A DNA stretch of 64,000 bases, from contig NZ_CP009455.1 of assembly GCF_000759535.1 (NCBI RefSeq), forward strand, positions 4,402,001 to 4,466,000, written 5' to 3'. The stretch comes from Pseudomonas cremoricolorata. GTDB lineage: Bacteria; Pseudomonadota; Gammaproteobacteria; Pseudomonadales; Pseudomonadaceae. Positions within the stretch are counted from its first letter, which is position 1; each line of letters opens with the position of its first letter. Below, in pieces: positions 39,228 through 48,401 of the stretch. The translations under genes were made by a program, and so were the position numbers. The notes under the pieces were generated by a model. That model had not been told where the DNA came from and made no database searches. It saw nothing but the letters and a program-made list of their open reading frames with translations.

Positions 39228-40296
39228 GCTGGCCTGGCCGTGGCTATTGCTGCTGACGCCGCTGCCCTGGCTGCTGCGCGCGCTGCTGCCGCCTGCCGAC
39301 AGCGGCGAGCCGGTGCTCAAGGTGGGTTTCCTGCGCGAGCTGGAAAGCCTGGCCGGACGCCGCGCACGCCTGCACTTGCCGAGCTGGCGCCAGCAGGCGC
39401 CGCTGGTGCTGATCTGGGCGCTGCTGCTGTTGGCCGCAGCACGTCCGCAGTGGTTGGGCGAGCCGGTGCAGGTGGCAGCCAGTGGGCGCGACCTGCTGGT
39501 GGCCGTGGATGTGTCCGGGTCGATGGACTACCCCGACATGCAGTGGCAAGGCGAAGACGTCAGCCGCCTGGACCTGGTCAAGGCGCTGCTCGGCGACTTC
39601 CTGCAAGCGCGCAAGGGCGACCGCGTCGGGCTGATCCTGTTCGGCAGCGAGGCCTACCTGCAAGCGCCGCTGACCTTCGACCGCCGCACCGTACGCACCT
39701 TCCTCGATGAAGCGCTGATCGGCATCGCCGGCAAGAACACCGCCATCGGCGACGCCATCGGCCTTGCCGTCAAGCGCCTGCGCGAGCGTCCGGCGCAGAG
39801 CCACGTGCTGATCCTGATCACCGACGGCGCCAACAATGGCGGGCAGATTCCGCCGCTCACCGCCGCGCGCCTGGCCGCCCAGGAAAACGTGCGCATCTAC
39901 ACCATCGGCATCGGTGCCAACCCCGAGGCCAGTGGCACGCCTGGCCTGCTCGGCCTCAACCCCAGCCTGGACCTGGACGAAGCGTCGCTGCGCGAGATCG
40001 CCGGGCTGACCCACGGCAGCTACTTCCGCGCCCACGACGGTGCCGAACTGGCCGCCATCGGCCAGACCCTCGACGAACTGGAGCCTGTGGCGCAACAACC
40101 GACCCAGGCCCGCGCCGCCCAGGCGCTGTATGCCTGGCCGCTGGCCCTGGCCTTGCTGCTCAGCGTGCTGCTGGTGTGCGCCACGCTGTGGCCCGACAAC
40201 CTGTTGCAACGCCAGTTGCGCCGGCCGCGCTTTCTGCAACCGCATCCGCAGTGGCGCCAGCGCCTCAAGCGCCTGCGCCTGAGGAGTCGGCGATGA
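39220..40296 (+). CDS. batA: VWA domain membrane protein, BatA-like
   Basis: The 358-residue protein is anchored by N-terminal and C-terminal hydrophobic segments that flank a von Willebrand factor A domain. The metal-binding MIDAS motif is intact (LLVAVDVSGSMDYPDM), with the later Thr/Asp positions in SEAYLQAPLTFD and LITDGANNGG. BatA-like proteins occur with MoxR and are linked to stress tolerance in other bacteria; the molecular role is unclear. It overlaps the next gene by 4 bases. Confidence 0.88.
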   Translation: MFELAWPWLLLLTPLPWLLRALLPPADSGEPVLKVGFLRELESLAGRRARLHLPSWRQQAPLVLIWALLLLAAARPQWLGEPVQVAASGRDLLVAVDVSGSMDYPDMQWQGEDVSRLDLVKALLGDFLQARKGDRVGLILFGSEAYLQAPLTFDRRTVRTFLDEALIGIAGKNTAIGDAIGLAVKRLRERPAQSHVLILITDGANNGGQIPPLTAARLAAQENVRIYTIGIGANPEASGTPGLLGLNPSLDLDEASLREIAGLTHGSYFRAHDGAELAAIGQTLDELEPVAQQPTQARAAQALYAWPLALALLLSVLLVCATLWPDNLLQRQLRRPRFLQPHPQWRQRLKRLRLRSRR

Positions 40297-42008
40297 GCGA
40301 ACTGTTGCCCCACAGCCTGCGCCCGCTGTGGCTGCTGGCCCTGCCGCTGCTGGCCTGGCTGCTGCTGAGATTGTGGCGCAGGCGCCAGCGCGCCGGCCGC
40401 TGGCAGATGATCCTGCCGCCGCAGTTTCACGCGGCGCTGCTCGGCGGTGGCAAGGGCGGGGCCAGCAAGTGGCCGTGGATCCTCTTGGGCAGCGCCTGGC
40501 TGCTGGCCGTGCTGGCCCTGCTCGGGCCAAGCTGGGAGCGGCTCGAACAGCCCCATCAGCGTCCGGCCGATCCGCTGGTGATCGTGCTGGAACTGACCCC
40601 GCAGATGCTGGCCGAAGACAGCCCGCCGAACCGCCTGGAACAGGCCCGGCGCAAGGTCAGCGACCTGCTCGAACAACGCCGCGACAGCCAGACCGCACTG
40701 ATCGTCTATGCCGGCAGTGCGCACACGCTGGTGCCGCTGTCGGACGATCTTGGCACCACGCGCAATCTGCTCGAAGCCCTCGACCCCTCGATCATGCCCC
40801 AGCCCGGCCAGCGCGCCGATCTGGCAGTGCGCAAAGCCCTCGCCCTACTAGCACAGAGCCATCTAGGCCAGGGTCGCCTGTTGCTGATCGGCTCCTCGCT
40901 CAGTGAGCAGGAGCAAGCCGGCATCCGCCAGGCCCTCGGCCGCCACGGCCCGAGCCTGCTGATGCTCGGTATCGGGAGCGCCGCGGGTGCGCCGGTGCGC
41001 CAGAGCAACGGCGAGTACCTCAAGGATGAACAAGGCGCAATTGTGCTGCCACGGCTCGACGGTGCCGCACTCAAGCGCTTCATCAACGACAACGGCGGAC
41101 GCTATCGCCACGCCCGCATCGATGACCTGGACTTGCGCGGCCTGGGCCTGTTCGATCCGCCCCAGGCACTGCGCAGCGATGGTCAGACCGTGCAGCTCGA
41201 CCGATGGTCAGACCAAGGCTACTGGTTGCTGCTGCCGCTGTTGCTGCTGGCCGCCTGTGCTGGCCGGCGTGGCTGGCTACTGTGCCTGCCGCTGCTGCTG
41301 GCGCTGCCGCAACCGAGCTATGCGCTGAGCTGGGACGACCTGTGGCTGCGCCCGGACCAGCAAGGTCAGCGCCTGCTGGAACAGCAACAGCCCGCCGAGG
41401 CCGCACAGCGCTTCGTCAGCGCCCAATGGCGCGGCGTTGCGCTGTACCAGGCGGGCGACTTCGCCGGCGCCGCCGCGGCCTTTGCCCAGGACGATAGCGC
41501 CGAGGGCCACTACAATCGCGGCAATGCCCTGGCCCGCGCCGGCGAACTCGACGCGGCGCTGGACGCCTATGACCAGGCCCTGGAGCGCCAGCCCGACCTG
41601 CAGCCGGCCCTGGCCAATCAGGCGCTGCTCAGGCACGTGATCGAACAGCGCCAGGCCGGCGGCCAGGCCCAGGCGTCGGGCAGCGACAGTCAGGGCGCGC
41701 CGGGTGCCGAAAGTGAAGGCAACAGCGCCTCCAGTGGCACCCCGCTGCCCGGCCAGGCAGGCGATCAAGCGCGCCCTGGCAACGATCAACAGGCCAATCA
41801 GGCCGCAACCCCGGGCGAAGGTGCGGGCAACGCGGCCGGCGCCGACGATGGCGCAAGCTCAGCTCAGCGCCCAGCAGCCACGCCCTTGGATGCCGAGCAG
41901 CGTCAGGCACTGGAGCAGTGGCTGCGTGATATTCCCGACAACCCTGCGCAGTTGCTACGGCGCAAATTCTGGTACGAACAGCAATTGCATCAGGAATCCT
42001 CACGATGA
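40293..42008 (+). CDS. VWA-TPR fusion protein, BatB/BatC-like
   Basis: The 571-residue protein joins a membrane-anchored VWA domain (about 80-290), two hydrophobic segments near 310-345, a TPR unit (about 390-455: GHYNRGNALARAGELDAALD, then AYDQALERQPDLQPALANQ), a low-complexity Gly/Ser/Gln/Ala linker and a conserved tail (EQRQALEQWLRDIPDNPAQL, then LRRKFWYEQQL). The MIDAS position reads VLELTPQM instead of DxSxS, so metal binding is probably lost, in contrast to the neighbouring BatA. The start is ATG 40293, which overlaps the BatA stop. Confidence 0.87.
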   Translation: MSELLPHSLRPLWLLALPLLAWLLLRLWRRRQRAGRWQMILPPQFHAALLGGGKGGASKWPWILLGSAWLLAVLALLGPSWERLEQPHQRPADPLVIVLELTPQMLAEDSPPNRLEQARRKVSDLLEQRRDSQTALIVYAGSAHTLVPLSDDLGTTRNLLEALDPSIMPQPGQRADLAVRKALALLAQSHLGQGRLLLIGSSLSEQEQAGIRQALGRHGPSLLMLGIGSAAGAPVRQSNGEYLKDEQGAIVLPRLDGAALKRFINDNGGRYRHARIDDLDLRGLGLFDPPQALRSDGQTVQLDRWSDQGYWLLLPLLLLAACAGRRGWLLCLPLLLALPQPSYALSWDDLWLRPDQQGQRLLEQQQPAEAAQRFVSAQWRGVALYQAGDFAGAAAAFAQDDSAEGHYNRGNALARAGELDAALDAYDQALERQPDLQPALANQALLRHVIEQRQAGGQAQASGSDSQGAPGAESEGNSASSGTPLPGQAGDQARPGNDQQANQAATPGEGAGNAAGADDGASSAQRPAATPLDAEQRQALEQWLRDIPDNPAQLLRRKFWYEQQLHQESSR

Positions 42009-43630
42009 AGCCCTTGGCCGTGTGCCTGCTGAGCCTGCTCTGGACCGCACTGGCCCAGGCCGAGCCGACCCTGCAAGCCAGTGTCGACCGCACCCGCGTG
42101 GAAGCGGGCGAAACCCTTGAGCTGATTCTCGAAAGCCAGGACGTGACCCAGTTCGGCAAGCCCGACCTGTCGAGCCTGGAAGCCGACTTCGATGTACGCG
42201 GCACGCGCCAGCTCAACAGCCTGCACACCCTCGACGGCGAAACCCGCGCCAGCACCCGCTGGATCATCACCCTGCTGCCACGGCGCAGCGGCAGCCTGGT
42301 GATCCCGGCCTTGCAACTGGGCCAGTCGCACAGCCAGGCCATCGAGCTGCAAGTGCTGCAGGCCGATGCCAGCCGCCCCGGCAACGCCGCCCAGGTGTTC
42401 GTCGAAACCACCCTGGACGCCAGCGAAGTGTACGTGCAGGCCCAGGCCGTGCTGACCGTGCGCGTCTACCACTCGGTGCCGCTGTACGACGACAGCCATC
42501 TGAGCACCGTGCAGGCCGACGACGCCAGGGTCGAGGCCCTGGGCGAGTCGCGCACCTATGAGAAAGACATCAATGGCGTACGCCATGGCGTGATCGAAAC
42601 CCGCTATGCCGTGTACCCGCAACACAGCGGGCTGCTGCAGGTGGCGCCGCTGACCTTCGACGCCACCGCTGTCGACGATGGTGGCAACGCCGCTACCAGC
42701 GGCCACGGCGGGCGCGCGGTGCAAGCCAGTTCCAGCGCCCTGGCGCTGACCGTCAAGCCGATACCTGCCAACTACCCCAAGGACGTGCCGTGGCTGCCGG
42801 CGCGCAGCGTCAGCATCGAAGAGCGCTGGAGCCCCGACCCTACGCAGCAACCCACGCAGATCGGCGACTCGCTGACGCGAAACGTGGTGCTGCGCGCCGA
42901 AGGGCTGTCGAGCAACCAGTTGCCACCGCTGCCGGCCACCGAGGTCGACGGCCTGCGCCGCTACCCCGATCAGCCGGTGCTGGGCAACCAGCTCAGCGAG
43001 CGCGGCATGACCGCCAGCCGCGAAGAACGCGAAGCGCTGGTGCCCACCCGCAGCGGCGCCATCGACCTGCCCACCGTCGATGTAACCTGGTGGAACACCC
43101 GCGAAGATCACCTCGAACACAGCAGCCTGCCCGCCCGCAGCCTGCTGGTGCAGGACAACCCGGCCCTGGACGGCGACAGCCCCGGCAGCGATCCGCGTGC
43201 CGGCACCGGCGTGCTGTGGCCCTGGCAACTGGCAACCGTGCTGCTTGGCGCCAGCACGGTCGCAGGCTTCGCGCTGTGGTGGCGCGCCCGCTCGCGCCCC
43301 GCGGTACTGCGCGTGGCCCAGGCCGGCCCCAGCCCGCGCACCTTGCTCGATGACCTCAAGCGCGCCTGCCAGGCCAATGACCCGCACGGCACGCGCCAGG
43401 CGCTCGACGCCTGGGCCCGGCAGCAGCCGGAAACCCTCGCTGACATGGCCGCCCGCTTCGTGCCGCTTTCCGAAGCGCTCGACAGCCTCAACGGTGCGCT
43501 GTACAGCGAAACCGGGCAGTACTGGCAGGGCACCGAACTGTGGCGGGCGATCGGTGACATTCCAGCGCTCGAAGCGATGCAGTTACCGGCGGCTGAAAGT
43601 GCGGGCTTACCGCCGCTGTATCCGAAATAA
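42005..43630 (+). CDS. batD: BatD-like oxygen-tolerance protein
   Basis: The 541-residue protein has a signal peptide (LAVCLLSLLWTALAQA, cleavage before EPTLQAS), a long periplasmic beta-rich region with repeated immunoglobulin-like units (VDRTRVEAGETLELILESQD, VRVYHSVPLYDDS) and one C-terminal membrane helix at about 395-420, then a cytoplasmic tail. This is the BatD architecture. It ends the MoxR operon, in which every junction is an overlap or a gap of 4 bases. Confidence 0.87.
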   Translation: MKPLAVCLLSLLWTALAQAEPTLQASVDRTRVEAGETLELILESQDVTQFGKPDLSSLEADFDVRGTRQLNSLHTLDGETRASTRWIITLLPRRSGSLVIPALQLGQSHSQAIELQVLQADASRPGNAAQVFVETTLDASEVYVQAQAVLTVRVYHSVPLYDDSHLSTVQADDARVEALGESRTYEKDINGVRHGVIETRYAVYPQHSGLLQVAPLTFDATAVDDGGNAATSGHGGRAVQASSSALALTVKPIPANYPKDVPWLPARSVSIEERWSPDPTQQPTQIGDSLTRNVVLRAEGLSSNQLPPLPATEVDGLRRYPDQPVLGNQLSERGMTASREEREALVPTRSGAIDLPTVDVTWWNTREDHLEHSSLPARSLLVQDNPALDGDSPGSDPRAGTGVLWPWQLATVLLGASTVAGFALWWRARSRPAVLRVAQAGPSPRTLLDDLKRACQANDPHGTRQALDAWARQQPETLADMAARFVPLSEALDSLNGALYSETGQYWQGTELWRAIGDIPALEAMQLPAAESAGLPPLYPK

Positions 43631-44115
43631 GGGCCGGCCCCGCGCGCAGCCCATCGATCGTTCACGCTCTGCCAGCCCGTCGTGCCTCGGTTACTGTCCG
43701 CCTTCACTGCATGAACGGGTGTTCAACGCACTCCCAGCACCGCTTGCACCCGGTCACCCACCGCCGCTGCCCCATCGAACCCACGTTCAGCGCGTTGCCA
43801 GCGCACACGAAACGTGTGCCCCTGGCGCTCGCCCTTGCCCTTGTCGCAGCCCACACAGCCAACCCTGCAGCCGTCTATCAGCCTGATTTCATTGATGTTC
43901 ATTGTGGTTGAAACGTTACAGAAGCGGCGTTTCAACACCGTTCGTTAACCGTTTGCCAACTTCTCGAACGGCTTTGGCCCTGAGCATCATTGCCCCAGCC
44001 CAGCGCAGTGTGTCGATCGACCGGCGCGCCGCACAGGGCACGACCACCCATGAAGAGCTCAAGCCCCAAGGGCTTCGACACAACAACAATGACAAGCAAT
44101 GGCGAGGTACTTACG
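43631..44115. other. 485-base intergenic region upstream of the desaturase
   Basis: It separates batD from the desaturase gene. It contains an inverted repeat (43907-43936) and the A-rich stretch AACAACAAT (44082-44090), a possible weak Hfq/Crc site. Short open frames on both strands have no ribosome-binding sites or family resemblance. No RNA gene is recognised. Confidence 0.5.
43907..43936. promoter_or_regulatory. Inverted repeat GTTGAAACG/CGTTTCAAC, candidate operator
   Basis: GTTGAAACG (43907-43915) and CGTTTCAAC (43928-43936) are perfect 9-base arms separated by 12 bases, giving 21-base centre-to-centre spacing, about two helical turns. It lies about 180 bases upstream of the desaturase start. 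This looks more like a dimeric regulator site than a terminator because there is no T-run. Confidence 0.45.
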
Positions 44116-45096
44116 ATGACACTCCAGTCACTCTGGGAATCGATTGTCGCGTTCTACGAACCCACACTCGAAATCTTCAGTCTATGGGCCTTCGGCCTGC
44201 CGCTGTTCGTCACGGTGTTGGCGGTGATGTTCATCGTGGCGCAGAAATTCGAGACGCCGCTCACGCTGCGTTCGCTGAAACAGGCCGCCTTCCCAACCGA
44301 ACAGTACGACCACGCCTCCTCACGGGTGGACATGTGGAACGGCATCATCCTGCTGGCGCTGGGCTTTCCCCTGGTGGGGATCATGGCCATCAACGGCCTG
44401 GCCATCGCCGATAACGTTGGGGCCTATGTCAGCGCTGAATATGGTGCCCGCGCCCCGCTGATCACCTCGACCTGGGCGCTGGTCGCGGTGCAGTTTCTGG
44501 TGTATTTCCTGAGTGTCGACTTCGTCGGCTACTGGGTGCACCGCTGGTGCCATACCACACCCATCCTGTGGCACCTGCACAAGCCACACCACACCGCCGA
44601 AACCCTCACGCCGTGGACACTGTTCCGCCAGCACCCGATCGAGTTCTTCGGCCTGAACATCATCCCGGCCGTGGTCGGCGGCGCCTTCACCGGGCTGGTG
44701 CTGTATGCCACCGGCAGCCAGATTCAGCCCGGCACCATCGCCGCCATCACCACCACCGCCTACATCGCCTTCTTCGTCATCGACGTGTTCTCCCACGTAC
44801 ACATGCCGATTTCCTACGGCTGGATGAACCGCATCGTGCTGGCGCCGGTGATGCACAACCTGCACCACAGCATGGAGCCGCACCACTGGGACAAGAACAA
44901 CGCGGTGATCCTGACCCTGTGGGACTGGATGTTCGGCACCCTGTACCTGCCGAAAAAAGGTGAAACCTGGCGCTGGGGCTGCAACGACGAAGAGTACGGC
45001 GACAACAACCCGCACCGGACCCTGCGCGGCTTTTACTTCGACCCATTCAAGACGCTGTGGCGCCATGTGAAGGAAGGCGAAAGCTCCAACCTCTAG
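44116..45096 (+). CDS. Fatty acid hydroxylase / sterol desaturase superfamily membrane protein
   Basis: The 326-residue integral membrane protein has the eight-His di-iron pattern: HRWCH (142-146), HLHKPHH (153-159) and HNLHH (247-251), with additional His at 227 and 229. Four or more hydrophobic segments surround these. The superfamily hydroxylates or desaturates lipids, sterols or carotenoids; the substrate here is unknown. ATG 44116 (with GAGG upstream) gives MTLQSLWESIVAFYEP; two in-frame ATGs upstream (44050, 44089) lack a ribosome-binding site. Confidence 0.85.
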   Translation: MTLQSLWESIVAFYEPTLEIFSLWAFGLPLFVTVLAVMFIVAQKFETPLTLRSLKQAAFPTEQYDHASSRVDMWNGIILLALGFPLVGIMAINGLAIADNVGAYVSAEYGARAPLITSTWALVAVQFLVYFLSVDFVGYWVHRWCHTTPILWHLHKPHHTAETLTPWTLFRQHPIEFFGLNIIPAVVGGAFTGLVLYATGSQIQPGTIAAITTTAYIAFFVIDVFSHVHMPISYGWMNRIVLAPVMHNLHHSMEPHHWDKNNAVILTLWDWMFGTLYLPKKGETWRWGCNDEEYGDNNPHRTLRGFYFDPFKTLWRHVKEGESSNL

Positions 45097-45224
45097 GCAC
45101 CGATACGTGACAGCGCTTTGCATCCAGGCCACAGGCGACGCTCAGCGAGCGCGCCGGGCCTGACCGACAGCGCGGCGCACACACCCACGCCGCTGCTGCT
45201 CTTTTTCGACCCAAGGACACTCCC

Positions 45225-45857
45225 ATGGCACTGCTAGATTCGCTCCACTGGCGCTACGCAACCAAAAGCTACACCGCCGAAACCATCGCCCAGGACCAGC
45301 TCGAGTTCATCCTCGAAGCCATTCGCCTGGCCCCCAGCAGCTCCGGCCTGCAGCCCTACACGGTGTTCGTCATCCGCGACCCGGCTCTGCGCGCGCGCCT
45401 GCGACCGCTGTGCTACGACCAGGCGCAGATCACCCAGGCCTCGCACCTGCTGGTGTTCGCGGCCTGGGATGCCTACACCGCCGAACGCATCAACGGCTTT
45501 TTCCAGTTCAGCAACGACATCCGCCAATTGCCCGGCAGCGTCACCGACGACTACCGGCTGTCACTGCTCGACTCGTTCGGGGCCATGAGCCAAGCACAAC
45601 AGACCGCCCACGCCGCCAAACAGTGCTACATCGCCCTAGGCTTCGGCCTGCTGGCAGCGGCAGAAGCGCGCATCGACGCATCGCCCATGGAAGGCTTCGA
45701 CAATCAGGCGGTCGACGAGCTGCTGCAACTGCCCGAGCAGGGCCTGCACAGCGCCGTGCTGCTGGCCCTCGGTCACCGTGACAGCGACAACGATTGGTTG
45801 GTGGGCATGAAGAAGGTGCGCCGCGACAAGGCGCAGCTGTTCATCGAGCTCCCCTGA
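45225..45857 (+). CDS. NAD(P)H-dependent nitroreductase family oxidoreductase
   Basis: The 210-residue protein begins MALLDSLHWRYATKSY, typical of NfsB-like FMN enzymes. Family segments are RLAPSSSGLQPYTVFVI (FMN-binding Ser/Gln), QTAHAAKQCYIALGFGLLAAA and the C-terminal LLALGHRDSDND. Such enzymes reduce quinones and nitro compounds; the physiological substrate is unknown. AAGGA precedes the ATG by 8 bases. A long hairpin terminator follows. Confidence 0.87.
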   Translation: MALLDSLHWRYATKSYTAETIAQDQLEFILEAIRLAPSSSGLQPYTVFVIRDPALRARLRPLCYDQAQITQASHLLVFAAWDAYTAERINGFFQFSNDIRQLPGSVTDDYRLSLLDSFGAMSQAQQTAHAAKQCYIALGFGLLAAAEARIDASPMEGFDNQAVDELLQLPEQGLHSAVLLALGHRDSDNDWLVGMKKVRRDKAQLFIELP

Positions 45858-45901
45858 AGTTCGGGGCCTGGGCGAATGCCGTCCGCCGAGGCCCCGCACC
45901 C

Positions 45902-45934
45902 GCCCCGCCGAATCGCAGTTCGATTCGGCGGGGC
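45902..45934. terminator. Long perfect hairpin between converging genes
   Basis: GCCCCGCCGAATCG and CGATTCGGCGGGGC form a 14-base perfect stem with loop CAGTT. It lies between the nitroreductase stop and the stop of the minus-strand regulator, so it can serve both directions. The T-run is weak. Confidence 0.75.
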
Positions 45935-45938
45935 ACCC

Positions 45939-47228
45939 TTATTTCGTCGCAGCTCCAGGTGCTGCAACCACCTGCGCCACCCCAGCCTTGCGACTGCGCC
46001 ACAGCGTGCCGACCTCCAGCGGGCGAGCGATGAGTCGTTCGGCGGCGACGTTGGACGGGCCGAAAGTGCGCACTTCATACAGCGCCTCGAACGCAGCGCT
46101 GTCGCCCACTGCCGCTTGCAAGCGGCCCAACTCCACCGCGCTCGAAGCGAGCTTGGCCGCTTCCACCAGCGCCGGGTCCATGATCCCGGCGACCACCACG
46201 ATGTGATTGCCTGCAGGCCCGGGAAAGCGCGCCAGGTAGGCGTAGTCGTGGCGCATGATGCGCTCGGTGGACGGCTCGTCCCAGTCCGATTCGAAGCGCT
46301 CGCCGCTGGCCTTGTCGATCAGCGCCGCGCCGTTAGCGGTGAGGGTGAACCCCGACAGGTCGAAGAACGGCTCCTTGAGATCGCCCAGGCTGTCGAGCAG
46401 CCCGACATAGACGATGTCGTGGTTGCTGAGCATTTCGTTGGTAAAGCGTGAGGTGGTGACGTTGCTGACCAGGTTCGGCTGGCGTGGCCGGGTGGCGCTG
46501 GCCACCGGCGCCACGGCCACCAGCGCCGAAGCCAGGCCGCTGGGCAGGTGGTAGGTATTCATGTCGACGTAGCGCTGGCTGAGGTTGGGCATGCGCTGCT
46601 TGTAGTGCTCGAGTGCGGCGCTGGAGGTGATCGACTCGTCGGCAACCATGCGCGTGATGGCGCCGGACGCGTTCTGTTCACCGAACACGTAGAAATCCCC
46701 CGAGACCACCAGCACCGGCGCCGAGCCGCTGGCCACGCCCTGCCACAAGCGGCTCTGAGTGCGCGTGTCCTGCGGCCCCTGCCCGCCCCACAAGGCCCAG
46801 CCGGCCCCGTTCAGGGCCAGCAGCAAAGCGGCGCCGGCAGCAAAACGCCAACGGCGCCAATGCTGCGGCAGCGGCAGCTCATCAGTGCTCGGTGTATCGC
46901 CGCTGGCAAGCACCAGGCGGTAGTCGCCACGCGGTAGCATCAGCCGCTGGCCGTGCTCATCGACCGGCACGCCAGCGAGTTTCTTGCGCAGCCGGTGAAT
47001 GTGTACGCGCACCGTGGCGTCGGCGGTCAGGTCGACGTCGGTGGTACGCCCGAACACCACCTGGGCGATCTCGATTTCCTTGGTGGCCGTGCCGCTGATC
47101 GAGCGTTCGAGGAGGAACTCGAACAGGCGAATCATCCGCCGCGACTTGCCCAGCACACCGCTGTTGACAATTTTCTCGCCGTACGCAGCAAGCTGCGCTG
47201 GCTCCTGCAACCTCTGCGTGGTGTCCAT
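45939..47228 (-). CDS. Membrane-anchored winged-helix regulator (ToxR/CadC-like architecture)
   Basis: The 429-residue protein has an N-terminal OmpR-type winged helix (about residues 20-110, including TKEIEIAQVVFGRTTDVDL and TADATVRVHIHRLRKKLAG). One membrane helix follows at about 133-152 (WRFAAGAALLLALNGAGWAL). A C-terminal domain of about 275 residues lies in the periplasm (PVLVVSGDFYVFGEQNASG). This is the layout of one-component membrane regulators such as ToxR and CadC. ATG 47228 has AGGGGA upstream. It lies next to an AraC regulator and an aminotransferase operon; its own targets and signal are not evident. Confidence 0.75.
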   Translation of the reverse strand: MDTTQRLQEPAQLAAYGEKIVNSGVLGKSRRMIRLFEFLLERSISGTATKEIEIAQVVFGRTTDVDLTADATVRVHIHRLRKKLAGVPVDEHGQRLMLPRGDYRLVLASGDTPSTDELPLPQHWRRWRFAAGAALLLALNGAGWALWGGQGPQDTRTQSRLWQGVASGSAPVLVVSGDFYVFGEQNASGAITRMVADESITSSAALEHYKQRMPNLSQRYVDMNTYHLPSGLASALVAVAPVASATRPRQPNLVSNVTTSRFTNEMLSNHDIVYVGLLDSLGDLKEPFFDLSGFTLTANGAALIDKASGERFESDWDEPSTERIMRHDYAYLARFPGPAGNHIVVVAGIMDPALVEAAKLASSAVELGRLQAAVGDSAAFEALYEVRTFGPSNVAAERLIARPLEVGTLWRSRKAGVAQVVAAPGAATK

Positions 47229-47398
47229 TGCATGATCCCCTGTGCTGGCGCAACACCTGCCCATACGCAACCTGCCCTTCAGGCGTCGAGTGTGCGCCGG
47301 GCGAGGCGATGGACACGATGAGCGCGACCCTAGCCTAGCCGTCAGGCCACGGTGACCCGTAGCCTGAATCGGCACCCGACGCGTGCTGGCGAACGCGC

Positions 47399-48367
47399 TC
47401 AGGCACAGCAGCGCGCGGGGATCGCGGCGCGGGTGGTACGCGAAGGCAGCTCGGCGAACAGCTCGGCGTATTCGGCGGCGAAGTGGCTGAGGTGGTAGAA
47501 GCCCCAATTGGCCGCCGCATCGCCGATGGACAACTCAGCAGCGCAGGTCGACATCAGGGTGCGGCGCACGCCGTTCAGGCGTACCGAGCGCAGGTAATTG
47601 AGCGGTGTGGTTTCGGCCACCGCGCGGAAGCTGTTCTGCAGCGTCCGGCGGCTGACCTGCAGGCGCTCACACAGGTCCATGACACTGGGTGATTCGAGCA
47701 ACTGGGCAAGGGCCATGCGGTGGCATTTCTCGACGATGAAACTGCGCGTCGAGCTGGGGCTGCGCTGCTGTTTGTCACAGGCCGGGTCGATCATCAGGTT
47801 CAGCACTTCGCTGAGCATGGTCTGCTCCAGTGCCGACTCACGCTCAGGCAGGGCATCGAGTTCATCCTGGGCCAGGGTATCGGCGAACAGCGCCAGCAGG
47901 CGTCGGCGGGTCTGCGCGAAGCGCTGCGGGGAAACGCGAATCACCGGCTGGCGCAGCAGTTGCTGCAGCTCGGTGGTCGCCATGGTCTGTTCCAACGCCT
48001 GCTCGAACAGCGCGCGGTCGAAGGTGATCGACAGCAGTTGCATGCCTTGGGGCATGTGAAACATGAACTCTTCGCCACCGTGGAGGAAGAACAGGCTGCT
48101 CTCGTCGACGTCGCGCCCCTGCATGCGGATCGAGCCGGGCACATTCAGTGGCAAGGCGAAACACATCTTGCCGCGCGGCGCGACGCCGTTCTGCACCACG
48201 CGCTGGTTGATCTGTTCGAGAAACACGTGGCAGCCGGCGGTGGTCAGTTGCATCAGCGAGCATTCGGCCGAGCCTGCGGTCAGCTGGCTGTAGTCCTGGT
48301 GCCACTGCTGAACCGTGGCAGCATGCACGTGAATGTCGTGAAAATGGCTGATCGTCTGATGTCGCAT
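47399..48367 (-). CDS. AraC-family regulator
   Basis: The 322-residue protein has an N-terminal sensing half that begins MRHQTISHFHDIHVHAAT and a C-terminal AraC helix-turn-helix domain (about 225-305: LAQLLESPSVMDLCERLQVS, SRRTLQNSFRAVAETTPLNY, LSIGDAAANWGFYHLSHFAA). The second helix-turn-helix has the typical W/GFYHLSHFA signature. ATG 48367 is supported by GGAGG at complement 79-83 of the 48300s. The frame is open far upstream but there overlaps the aminotransferase. It diverges from the aminotransferase-aldehyde dehydrogenase genes and is their likely activator. Confidence 0.88.
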   Translation of the reverse strand: MRHQTISHFHDIHVHAATVQQWHQDYSQLTAGSAECSLMQLTTAGCHVFLEQINQRVVQNGVAPRGKMCFALPLNVPGSIRMQGRDVDESSLFFLHGGEEFMFHMPQGMQLLSITFDRALFEQALEQTMATTELQQLLRQPVIRVSPQRFAQTRRRLLALFADTLAQDELDALPERESALEQTMLSEVLNLMIDPACDKQQRSPSSTRSFIVEKCHRMALAQLLESPSVMDLCERLQVSRRTLQNSFRAVAETTPLNYLRSVRLNGVRRTLMSTCAAELSIGDAAANWGFYHLSHFAAEYAELFAELPSRTTRAAIPARCCA

Positions 48368-48388
48368 GGGATTGCAAGCCTCCAGCAC

Positions 48389-48401
48389 TTTTATTGTTTT
48401 T
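48389..48401 (-). promoter_or_regulatory. A-rich catabolite-activity-like motif in the araC leader
   Basis: On the minus strand AAAAACAATAAAA lies just upstream of the GGAGG ribosome-binding site and 22 bases before the AraC start codon. It fits AANAANAA, the Hfq/Crc target pattern. Confidence 0.4.

Noticed and set aside
43723..43938. Short open frames on both strands between batD and the desaturase.
   Set aside because: No ribosome-binding sites and no recognisable protein features; the frames overlap the inverted repeat and presumed promoters.
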